64,000 bases of DNA from SURF-21 sp964462595 (GTDB lineage Bacteria; Actinomycetota; Geothermincolia; Geothermincolales; RBG-13-55-18). Shown in pieces: positions 17,468 to 25,567 of the stretch (the first letter of the stretch is position 1; every line of letters starts with the position of its first letter). The notes under the pieces are model-generated. The model had not been told where the DNA came from. It saw nothing but the letters and a program-made list of their open reading frames with translations, and ran no database searches. The stretch lies in assembly GCA_964462595.1 (NCBI GenBank), contig CAYWXM010000058.1:53258-117257 (forward strand), read 5' to 3'. Both the position numbers and the translations under genes were made by a program.

Positions 17468-18964
17468 TCAGGCGCAATAAAGGTACTGGTCGACCAGCTT
17501 CTGGATCTCGGCGGTGTTTCCGTAGAGGCGCTCGCTCAGATCCTCATCGTTATAGCTTCTGAGCATTTCCGCGGTGCCGTCTATGACGGACGGCGAGAAA
17601 ACGCCGTCTTTTTCGTATATCTCGCGATCATCCAGGAGGCATTGAGCCGATTCCCAGCAGGAAGACGGCATCTGCGGCAAGGCCTTCTGCAGCTCCTTGT
17701 TCTCCTCGTCGAAGATGTTGACGTCTACGTAAAGCTTGTCCGCGTACTCTATGGCGTTATCCATCTGCAGGCCGTGTTTGGCCGCCACCACCAGGCCCGC
17801 GAGGAGGTAATAGATACTCGCGGAGCCGTCAGGAGCCCTGAACTCGATGGTCTGCTTCTCGCCCTTCGTGATATATTCGCTCGTCTCCTGGGGATTGGCG
17901 TGACTTATCATGTCGCTCACGCCCAGCCAACCCAGGGGTACCCTCACCAGCGTCGAGCGGTTACGGTCCCCCCAGCAGATGTTGGTCGGCGCCTCCTGGT
18001 GGGGCACCAGCCTCAGGTAGGAGAGGGGGATGGTATTGCCGAATGCGGTGAGAGACCTGGCGAGCCGCAGGTAGCCAGCTATGGCCTTTTTTGCGGTATC
18101 GCTGAGACGGTTGCCGTCCACCAGTATGTTGTGCTTGCCCTTGGTGAGGCGAGTATGGATATGCAGCCCGCTTCCCGCGTGTCCGACGACTATCTTGGGG
18201 GCATAGCTTATGGGCACGTTGTGCTTGTAACCCATCATCCTCAGGATGGACTTCGCCACCACCAGCTGGTCCGCGGCGTCCTCCACCGGCACCGGCTGGA
18301 ACTCTATCTCGTGCTGCTCCATCTCATGGTCACCCTCGGAGATGAAACCGACCTCGGTATGCCCGTACTTGATGAGGCCGCCCGACTCGGCGATGGTCTT
18401 CATGGCCTCGTAGCGCAGCTGCTCCCACTTAGAGAAGGGGGGCGATTCATGATAGCCCTTCTGGGGATCGGTGGGATAGACCTCCTGCTTGTTTGAAAAG
18501 ACGTAGTACTCCAGCTCCCCCAGGGCCTCGAACTCCATGCCGGTGGCGGCTTTCAGGGACTCCGCCGCCTTGCGCAGGACGTTCTCGGGAGAACTCGGGA
18601 GCGGCTCGCCGTCCTTGGTGTAATAGGAGCAGAGCAGGTCCAGCGTAGGCCTGCTGGTGAAGGGATTCACGTAGGCGGTCTTGTATCGCGGTACGACGTA
18701 GAGGTCGCTGGAAGCCGCGTCGATATAGGAGAACAGGCTGGAGCCGTCCACTCTCTCCCCCACCGACAACAGTATATCCAGGTCTTCCTTGCTGTTGATG
18801 ACGAAGTTGAGCATCTTCAGCCGCCCGTCCCCGCCGACGTAGCGGAAGTTGATCATCTCGATATTGTTGGCTTCTACAAACCTTATGATGTCCCGTTTGG
18901 TGAACTCCTCGGGGAGCTTCCCCAGGAATCGCACGAGCCGGTTTGGATTCATCTCGATGTCCAT
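17468..18964 (-). CDS. glutamine synthetase family protein (divergent paralogue)
   Basis: A 498-aa member of the glutamine synthetase fold, 55 aa longer than the orthodox GlnA at 47-48 kb. ATG after AGGAGGTAGCAG. Active-site elements are present but altered: metal ligands in GELEYYVF, an insertion in HTEVGFISEGDHEMEQHEIEF, GSGLHIHTRL (usually GSGMHxHxSL), NRSTLVRVP, and EFRAPDGSASIYY (usually PDPSANPY). It probably makes a gamma-glutamyl amide by ATP-dependent ligation. Whether the amine is ammonia, a polyamine or something else is open. No GlnR-type operator was found upstream and it is not near the nitrogen island. Confidence 0.88.
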   Translation of the reverse strand: MDIEMNPNRLVRFLGKLPEEFTKRDIIRFVEANNIEMINFRYVGGDGRLKMLNFVINSKEDLDILLSVGERVDGSSLFSYIDAASSDLYVVPRYKTAYVNPFTSRPTLDLLCSYYTKDGEPLPSSPENVLRKAAESLKAATGMEFEALGELEYYVFSNKQEVYPTDPQKGYHESPPFSKWEQLRYEAMKTIAESGGLIKYGHTEVGFISEGDHEMEQHEIEFQPVPVEDAADQLVVAKSILRMMGYKHNVPISYAPKIVVGHAGSGLHIHTRLTKGKHNILVDGNRLSDTAKKAIAGYLRLARSLTAFGNTIPLSYLRLVPHQEAPTNICWGDRNRSTLVRVPLGWLGVSDMISHANPQETSEYITKGEKQTIEFRAPDGSASIYYLLAGLVVAAKHGLQMDNAIEYADKLYVDVNIFDEENKELQKALPQMPSSCWESAQCLLDDREIYEKDGVFSPSVIDGTAEMLRSYNDEDLSERLYGNTAEIQKLVDQYLYCA

Positions 18965-19085
18965 CTGCTACCTCCTGTTGTGAATCCCGTGCAGGGCTTC
19001 ACACGACGTATGGTATTTTTATTGAGCAAATACTACAGCACGCAGGCATGGCTGTCACTTGCTTTTCACCCACCAGGTTCAAGTT

Positions 19086-19204
19086 GCCAGGTCTTGCTCC
19101 CATGTTAAACACAACCGGCTGAAACAACAACATGCCTGTTCAAAAGCGAGTATTATGGTATTATTTTCCTTACATACCGGGGTATGCAAAAAACAGGACC
19201 TGGC
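19086..19204 (-). repeat. REP/MITE-like palindromic repeat, copy C
   Basis: Inverted relative to copy A. Its strong end (complement of ATGCAAAAAACAGGACCTGG, 19184-19203) lies 10 nt from the ychF stop. The other end carries the matching CCAGGTCTTG at 19087. It has the CATACC/GGTATG hairpin, but the inner core is diverged from A, D and E. The rest of this 249-bp gap, up to the glutamine synthetase start, shows no gene. Confidence 0.7.
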
Positions 19205-19213
19205 ACTTTAAAC

Positions 19214-20305
19214 TTAAGAGAAGCGGAAGAGGATGACGTCACCGTCGTTCACCGGGTGGTCCCTTCCCTCCACCCTCACGGCGCCCCCTTCCCTCGCAGC
19301 CTGGAAAGAGCCGTAGCCGATGAATTTCTCCCAGCCTATGACCTCAGCGCGCACGAAACCCTGCGCCATGTCGGTGTGCACCTTGCCCGCCGCCTGCACG
19401 GCCGTGCTGCCCTCTCGCAGCGGCCAGGCTCGGCACTCCCCGGACTCGGTGGTGAAAAAGGTGATCAGCCCCAGGAGGGCATAACAGCGCGAGGCGAACT
19501 CCTCCAGGCCCAGGCTCTCGATGCCGTACGCCTCCAGGAACTCCCCCACCTCCTCCTGCTCCAGGTCCTCTATCTCCGCCTCCAGCCTGGCGCTGAAGGC
19601 CACCAGACCGGCGTCCTCCGAGGCCGCCAAGTCCCGCACTTCCCGCAGCAGAGCGCCGTCCTCGCCCAACTGCTCCTCTCCCAGGTTGGCCACGTATATC
19701 ACCGGCTTGGCGGTGAGCAGGAACAGGCCGGCGATAAGCTCCTCCTCTCCCGGCGCAAGCGCCATGCGGCGCACCGGCACCTCGCGGTCCAGCTCAGCCT
19801 CGACCTTCTCCAGCAGCTCAAGCTCGCGCGCCTTTTCCCGGTCACCGCTCTTGGCGGCTTTGTGTATCCTGTCCTTGCGCCTTCCCACCGTTGCCAGGTC
19901 CGCCAGGATGAGCTCGGTGTTGACCACCGCGATGTCGCGCCCCGGTGCCAGCTCCGCGCTCACGTGGGCCACGTCCGGTGACTCGAAACAGCGCACCGCG
20001 TGCGCCAGGGCATCCACCTCCCGGATATGCGCCAGGAACTTGTTTCCCAGGCCTTCTCCTCTGTGTGCACCCTCCACCAGCCCGGCGATATCCACTATGC
20101 GCAGGTCAGCGGGTACGGTCCTGGAGCAACCGGCCGCGGAAGACACTTTCTCCAGGCGTCTGTCGGGCACCAGAGCCAAGCCGTAATTGGGGTCAACGGT
20201 GGAGAAGGGGTAGCCGGCTACCTGCGCCCCGGCACGCGTGAGCGCGTTGAAAATTGTCGTTTTCCCGGAATTGGGCAAACCGATTATCCCGACCTGCAGA
20301 GCCAT
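19214..20305 (-). CDS. ychF: redox-regulated ribosome-associated ATPase YchF (OLA1)
   Basis: Obg-family P-loop protein that binds ATP and the 50S ribosome and modulates stress responses. 363 aa, the normal length. ATG 20305 is set by AAAGGAGGCAGC; the longer open frame upstream is not used. G1 GLPNSGKTT is at residues 8-16, the Obg-type IVDIAGLVEGAHRGEGLGNKFL near 70-92, the adenine-type NLGEE (NxxE) near 200, and the TGS-like C-terminus with TFFTTESGECRAWPL and GFVRAEVIGW. Monocistronic, divergent from the sensor kinase gene. Confidence 0.95.
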   Translation of the reverse strand: MALQVGIIGLPNSGKTTIFNALTRAGAQVAGYPFSTVDPNYGLALVPDRRLEKVSSAAGCSRTVPADLRIVDIAGLVEGAHRGEGLGNKFLAHIREVDALAHAVRCFESPDVAHVSAELAPGRDIAVVNTELILADLATVGRRKDRIHKAAKSGDREKARELELLEKVEAELDREVPVRRMALAPGEEELIAGLFLLTAKPVIYVANLGEEQLGEDGALLREVRDLAASEDAGLVAFSARLEAEIEDLEQEEVGEFLEAYGIESLGLEEFASRCYALLGLITFFTTESGECRAWPLREGSTAVQAAGKVHTDMAQGFVRAEVIGWEKFIGYGSFQAAREGGAVRVEGRDHPVNDGDVILFRFS

Positions 20306-20540
20306 GCTGCCTCCTTTCGGTATATAATAGCTCACCCGCCGTTCCGAAGCAGTCCGCCCACCCGGTTTGCATCGCGAAAACGACGGCGACGCCGGGGGCG
20401 GCGCAACATTGCCCGGCGCCAGTCCTTCCAGAGCCAGGCCTGGCCTGGCACGCGTACCTCCGCCCTCGGACACCCGGCATTGTCAAGTTTGTATGCCGCT
20501 ATTTCGATATAAAACTGAACATTGAAAAGGGGAAAATCGC

Positions 20541-23525
20541 ATGAAGTCGGCCAAGCTTCTTCCGCTGTCCCACTGGATAGCCCTGCTCATAGTGGGCTTC
20601 TACCCACTATATTCCGGTGAAGACGCAGATTACTGGCCCTGGGTGATCACCGTGGCGGTGATGGCGGCACTGGGCCTCGTTTATCATGCCGCGCACCGGA
20701 TGCGTTCGCCGCTTAACGTCAGCTGGTGGGGGACATCCCTGCTGGGGCTCGACGCCGCTCTCGTCTGCTTCCTCATCTATTTCAGCAGCGGCATCGCCAG
20801 CCCGTTCTATCCCCTGCTTTTCCTGCTCTGCGCCACTGCCTCCCTCTATGGCCACTGGACCAAGGCTCTCTTCGTGTCCGCCATGGTCAGTGCCGGTTAC
20901 ATCGCTGCCTGCATCGGGAGAGGTATGGCAATGACGGAAGATGGAGCCCGCCTTTTTATCAACGTGGCCATCCTGCTCGGAGCATCTGCCATTCTCTCAC
21001 ATCTTGCCGAACTGGACCGGCGGGAGCAGAGCAAAACGGAGAGGATAGAGGCACTTTACAAGCTCAGCTCCACGCTCATGGAAAAGGTGGATCTGAAAGA
21101 AACGCTGCATTACCTGCTGTCCTCGACGGCCTCCTTTTTCCGCACCGATATAAGTTCCGTGCGTCTCCTGGACCAGAAGACGGGCCTCCTCGTAATGGAG
21201 GCTTCCGGCGCTTCCCCGGACGGGATGGGGGAGCAGGAGGACATCTCGGTGGGAGAGGGATTGATCGGCTGGGTGGCACGAGAAAAACGACCCATCCTGG
21301 TCAACGACGTTTCCGCGGACTCCCGCTTCTCTTATCTGCCACAATCACGTAAGGAGATCCATTCCGCCCTCGCGGCCCCCATCTTGGTCGGAGGGGATCT
21401 GATTGGAGTACTCAGTTTCGCCAGCACCGGGCCAAGGGTTTTCTCCTCCGAGGACCTGCAGATGCTGGTGACCATATCCAACCTGGCGGCATCGCTTATC
21501 GCCCGCGCCGAACTCTACCAGATGGTGCTCTCGCGCAGCGAGGTCATAGTGGGCAGCATGAGCAGCGGCCTGCTGGTCACTGACTCCAGCGGCAAGGTGG
21601 TCGTGGCCAACCAGGCATCGCGGGACCTCCTGGGCCTGGATATCATCCCCCGCGACGTATCTCTGCGCGAGCTGCTTGAACCGACCCTGCTGGACACCGA
21701 GGCCCTGTGGGGGGTCCTGGAGGGAGAGACAACACCTCCGGTGGAGAATCCCCACCCTCGCCTGGAGGTGCGCCTGCGGGGCACGCCGGAGCGCATACTC
21801 TCGGTAAGTACATCGCCTATCCACGCCGGGTACGAGCCATACAGCGGTTCCGTGGTCATCCTCGAAGATATTACCGAGCGCGTGAAGGTGGACGAGATCC
21901 GCGACGACCTCATGCTGCTCATCGCCCGCCGCGTCGAGGAACAGACGGCGCTCTACGAGGTCGGCAAATCGCTGATCGACGAGGTCGATACGCGTAACCT
22001 GCTGGAATTTCTGCTGGATAAAGCGTTGGGCCTGGTGGACGCGGAGATGGGCGCGCTCTCACTGCGCGAGGAGGAAGGGACCTTCCGTATCAAGGCGGTG
22101 CACGGCATGGACGCGGGCAACCTGGGGCTTGCCTACCGGCATGGCCAGTTCCTGCCGGGAGAGACCGCCGCCCAGGGATCGCCGTTGCGGCGCGTGGAGA
22201 CCGATCCCGCCATCGATACCCCCTGGGGGAAGGGGCTCGGCTTTAACATCTCTTACCTGGCCGCTCCGATCACCTGGCAGGGTGTGATCAAGGGGGTGAT
22301 CGAGGTCGCCTCCCCGTCATCCGAACGCGCTTTCGGTGAGGATGACCTGAGGCTTCTCGGCCTGTTCGTCAACCAGGCTGCCATCGCGCTGGAGAACTCC
22401 AACCTCTACCGCCTCATCACCGAGGACCAGCGACGCACGGAGGCCATGCTGCATTCAATCAACGACGGCGTAATAGCGGTGAACAACGAGGCGCAGGTCA
22501 TCCTGGTCAACTCGGCGGCGGAGAGGATACTGGACCTCCCCCCCTTCTCGCAAACCGACCGGCACCACGTCAAGGAGGTAATCAGCAACCAGAACCTGGC
22601 CAGTATCTTCCTGAAGAGCCTGAACACCCGCAGGGAACTGGCGGAGGAGGTTCAGCTCGACCCCCACGACAGGCGTCTGCTCGAAGTCGAGACCTCTCTT
22701 ATCGAGACCAGCCCCGGGGAGCGTATCGGCATCATAGCCATCATCCGCGACATCACCGCGCTGCGCGAGCTGGAGCAGGCCAAGTCCGATTTCGTGTCCA
22801 CGGTGTCCCACGAACTGCGCACCCCGCTGACCTCGATAAAGGCATATACAGCCACCCTGCGCCGGCGTGACGTGGAATTCGACGAAAACACGCGCCAGGA
22901 TTTCCTCCAGGTGATCGAGGAGGAGACCGACCGCCTCACCCGGCTGGTGTCGGACATCCTGGACGTCTCCCGTATCGAGTCGGGAAGGCTGACGCTCAAG
23001 AAACGCGATTTCGACCTCTCCAAGCTGGTGCGCATCATCATCGGCAAGCTGCAGTCGCAGTTCCCAAACCACGAGATAGTATTGATATCGCCGGAGAGCA
23101 TGGGCCCGGTACGCGCCGACCCGGACAAGATAGAGCAGGTCTTCGTGAACCTGGTGGACAACGCGGCCAAGTACTCACCCTCCGGGGGCGAGATAACGCT
23201 TACCCTCGAGGCGCAGGCCCGCAGCGTCGAGTGCAGCGTGAAAGATATCGGCGTGGGTGTACCGGAGGAGCATCTGCCCCACATTTTCGAGAAATTCCAC
23301 CGCGTGGACAACCGGGCCACGCGAGAGATATACGGTACGGGACTGGGCCTTTACGTCAGCAAGAGCATCGTGGAGGCGCACGGCGGGAACATCTGGGCTG
23401 AGAGCGTGCTCGGGGAAGGCAGCACCTTCCGCTTTACCCTCCCCCTTTCATCCCGCGGCGGCGGCGGGAGCGGCGCGGACCTCTCGCCGTCGCCCGAGGT
23501 GGAAAGAGACCAGGCGGGAGACTGA
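20541..23525 (+). CDS. membrane sensor histidine kinase (GAF-PAS-GAF-PAS-HisKA-HATPase)
   Basis: 994 aa; ATG after AAAAGGGGAAAATCGC. The first 155 residues contain about five to six transmembrane helices. Then come a GAF domain (about 180-335), a PAS (340-455), a second GAF (475-630), a second PAS (635-745), HisKA with the phospho-acceptor in SHELRTPLTS (His near 757), and HATPase_c with the N-box VNLVDNAAKYSP near 870, DIGVGVP near 908 and GTGLGLYVSK near 933. Autophosphorylation on His and transfer to the receiver proteins encoded directly downstream (11-nt gap) is expected. The signal is unknown. GAF/PAS modules suggest redox or small-ligand sensing. Confidence 0.94.
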   Translation: MKSAKLLPLSHWIALLIVGFYPLYSGEDADYWPWVITVAVMAALGLVYHAAHRMRSPLNVSWWGTSLLGLDAALVCFLIYFSSGIASPFYPLLFLLCATASLYGHWTKALFVSAMVSAGYIAACIGRGMAMTEDGARLFINVAILLGASAILSHLAELDRREQSKTERIEALYKLSSTLMEKVDLKETLHYLLSSTASFFRTDISSVRLLDQKTGLLVMEASGASPDGMGEQEDISVGEGLIGWVAREKRPILVNDVSADSRFSYLPQSRKEIHSALAAPILVGGDLIGVLSFASTGPRVFSSEDLQMLVTISNLAASLIARAELYQMVLSRSEVIVGSMSSGLLVTDSSGKVVVANQASRDLLGLDIIPRDVSLRELLEPTLLDTEALWGVLEGETTPPVENPHPRLEVRLRGTPERILSVSTSPIHAGYEPYSGSVVILEDITERVKVDEIRDDLMLLIARRVEEQTALYEVGKSLIDEVDTRNLLEFLLDKALGLVDAEMGALSLREEEGTFRIKAVHGMDAGNLGLAYRHGQFLPGETAAQGSPLRRVETDPAIDTPWGKGLGFNISYLAAPITWQGVIKGVIEVASPSSERAFGEDDLRLLGLFVNQAAIALENSNLYRLITEDQRRTEAMLHSINDGVIAVNNEAQVILVNSAAERILDLPPFSQTDRHHVKEVISNQNLASIFLKSLNTRRELAEEVQLDPHDRRLLEVETSLIETSPGERIGIIAIIRDITALRELEQAKSDFVSTVSHELRTPLTSIKAYTATLRRRDVEFDENTRQDFLQVIEEETDRLTRLVSDILDVSRIESGRLTLKKRDFDLSKLVRIIIGKLQSQFPNHEIVLISPESMGPVRADPDKIEQVFVNLVDNAAKYSPSGGEITLTLEAQARSVECSVKDIGVGVPEEHLPHIFEKFHRVDNRATREIYGTGLGLYVSKSIVEAHGGNIWAESVLGEGSTFRFTLPLSSRGGGGSGADLSPSPEVERDQAGD

Positions 23526-23536
23526 AAGGAACGATC

Positions 23537-24484
23537 ATGGAAAAAACCGCGGATGCTCCGATCAAGATCCTGGTCGTCGACGACGAGAGGAACATCTTAG
23601 ATATCATCAAGTTCAACCTCGAGGTGGAGGGATACGAGGTCGTCACCTCGCGGGACGGCGTGGAGGCGCTGCGGCTGGTGCAGGAGCTGAGGCCGGACCT
23701 CATCCTCTGCGATATCATGATGCCCGAACTGGACGGACTGGAGGTGTGCCGCCGCCTCAAGGCGGACGGCCGCACCAACCAGATACCGGTGGTCATGCTC
23801 TCCGCCAGGACGCAGGCCCAGGACAAGGTGGCCAGCATCGAGGCGGGGGCGGATGACTTCATCACCAAGCCCTTCGATTTCTCCGACCTGGTGGCGCGCA
23901 TCACCATAAACCTCATCCGCACCCGGCAGAAGCGGGACGTAAGCCCCCTGACCGGCCTTCCGGGAAGCATATCCATCGACGCGGAGACCAAGCACCGCAT
24001 ATCGAAAAACCTGCTCTTTGCCACGCTGTATATAGATATGGACAATTTCAAGCCCTTCAACGATATCTATGGCTTCCCCACCGGCGACAACGCGATAAGG
24101 ATGCTCGCGTCCATCGTGGACGAGGCGGTGAAAAAGGTGGGAAACCTGGACGATTTCGTCGGCCACGGAGGTGGAGACGATTTCGTGGTCATCACCTCCC
24201 CCGAGAAGGCCGGCGCCATCGCTGAGGCCACTATCAGTGCCTTTGACGAGCACGTGGCCAACCTGTATCGCGAGGAAGACCTGAGGCGCGGCTATTCTAT
24301 ATACGTCGACCGCCTGGGAAGAGACAACTACATCCCCATCATGACCCTGAGCATAGGTATCGCCAGCAACTACCGCAGGCGCATCAGCACCCACTGGGAG
24401 GTGGGGGAGATCGCCAAGGAGACCCTCAACTACGCCAAGTCCATCCCCGGCAGCACTTATTTCATCGACCGGAGAACGAAGTGA
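23537..24484 (+). CDS. response regulator, REC plus GGDEF-like output
   Basis: 315 aa; ATG after AAAGGAACGATC, 11 nt after the kinase stop, so almost certainly its partner. The REC domain spans residues 10-130: ILVVDDERN, phospho-acceptor in LILCDIMMPELDG, FITKPFDF. The second half is a GGDEF-family domain (LYIDMDNFKPFNDIYGF, then HGGGDDFVV in place of GGDEF). The metal-binding Asp region is conserved and GGDDF is a mild variant, so cyclase activity is possible but not assured. No RxxD inhibitory site precedes it. Related REC-GGDDF proteins are frequent in anaerobes. Confidence 0.9.
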   Translation: MEKTADAPIKILVVDDERNILDIIKFNLEVEGYEVVTSRDGVEALRLVQELRPDLILCDIMMPELDGLEVCRRLKADGRTNQIPVVMLSARTQAQDKVASIEAGADDFITKPFDFSDLVARITINLIRTRQKRDVSPLTGLPGSISIDAETKHRISKNLLFATLYIDMDNFKPFNDIYGFPTGDNAIRMLASIVDEAVKKVGNLDDFVGHGGGDDFVVITSPEKAGAIAEATISAFDEHVANLYREEDLRRGYSIYVDRLGRDNYIPIMTLSIGIASNYRRRISTHWEVGEIAKETLNYAKSIPGSTYFIDRRTK

Positions 24485-24600
24485 CCGCCCATGATCGATG
24501 CCATTCGTTTCTGTATCAAGATGTCGGGGTGGGATGACGAAACCTCTATTGATACTGATTGATAGCGTGATTTGGGAAAAGGGGTTTCGAGAGGCGCATC

Positions 24601-25368
24601 ATGGGCGAAGATATAGAAAGCAAATACCGCATACTGCTCATCGAGGACGACCCGGCCATCTCCAACGTGGTTGAACTGAACCTCAAGCTGGATAACTACG
24701 ATGTCTTCCTGGCCGCGGATGGCGAGGAGGGTTTGAAGATGGTCGCGGAGACCGGTCCGGACCTCATCATCCTGGACGTCATGATGCCCAAGATGGACGG
24801 CTGGCAGGTGCTGATGCATCTGAAGGCCGAGGACAAGACCAGGGACATCCCGGTGATCATGCTCACGGCGATAGACGACGAGCAGTCCAAGGTGATCGGT
24901 TTGCGCGGCGGTGCCGACGATTACGTGCCCAAGCCCTTCAGCCCCCTGGAACTGGCCGCCAGGGTGAAGGTGATCCTCGACCGCGTGGGCAGGGCGCGAC
25001 GCTTGAGCGCGGAGGCATCGAAGGAGACGGTGCGGCTGGAACAGATCCCGGTGCAGAAGGGGGATACCATAAAGCTTATTCCCATGGAGGATATTTTTTT
25101 CATCGACACCAAACACGAGTACGCGAACCTGCATACCTCGAAGGAGTCGTATCTCACCACTTACAGCCTGTCCGAGCTGGAAAAAGTCCTGGACCGCAAG
25201 ACCTTTTTCCGTACCCACCGCAGCTTCATAGTCAACCTGAAGAAGGTCAACCAGATAATCAAGCTCTCCCGCAACAGTCTCATCGTGACCCTCAAGGACG
25301 ACAAGGAAAGCCGTGTCCCGGTTTCCCGCCGCCAGGCCTCAGCGCTTCGGGACATGCTAGGGCTCTAA
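24601..25368 (+). CDS. LytTR-type response regulator
   Basis: 255 aa. An N-terminal receiver (residues 8-125; LLIEDDPAI, phospho-Asp in LIILDVMMPKMDG, YVPKPFSP) is followed by a LytTR DNA-binding domain (about 155-252; GDTIKLIPMEDIFFIDTKHEY, FFRTHRSFIVNLKKV, SRVPVSRRQASALRD). LytTR regulators bind paired direct repeats and often control cell-surface genes. The gene is transcribed towards the giant surface-protein locus, whose 3' end is 200 bp away. Co-direction with the kinase suggests one signalling unit with two output proteins. Confidence 0.93.
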   Translation: MGEDIESKYRILLIEDDPAISNVVELNLKLDNYDVFLAADGEEGLKMVAETGPDLIILDVMMPKMDGWQVLMHLKAEDKTRDIPVIMLTAIDDEQSKVIGLRGGADDYVPKPFSPLELAARVKVILDRVGRARRLSAEASKETVRLEQIPVQKGDTIKLIPMEDIFFIDTKHEYANLHTSKESYLTTYSLSELEKVLDRKTFFRTHRSFIVNLKKVNQIIKLSRNSLIVTLKDDKESRVPVSRRQASALRDMLGL

Positions 25369-25527
25369 TATGCAAGGATGCGAATCCGAGGTTTCCCAGG
25401 GCCGAAAAAACCCTTAAAGGCGAGGGTATTTTATTCCGAGAACAATATTGAGGTAGCTAGGTATCCCCCATGAGTTTACCGGCAATTTCCCTCAATGGGT
25501 GCAAGCAAGCAGACTAGCTGCCAGACA

Positions 25528-25555
25528 AAGACCCCGTTCCCCCCAACGGGGTCTT
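25528..25555. terminator. hairpin between lytTR regulator and giant surface-protein gene
   Basis: A perfect 11-bp stem AAGACCCCGTT / AACGGGGTCTT with a C-rich loop, between two converging stop codons. No long T-run on either strand, but its position fits a shared terminator. Confidence 0.65.
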
Positions 25556-25567
25556 CCCCTTTGGGGC

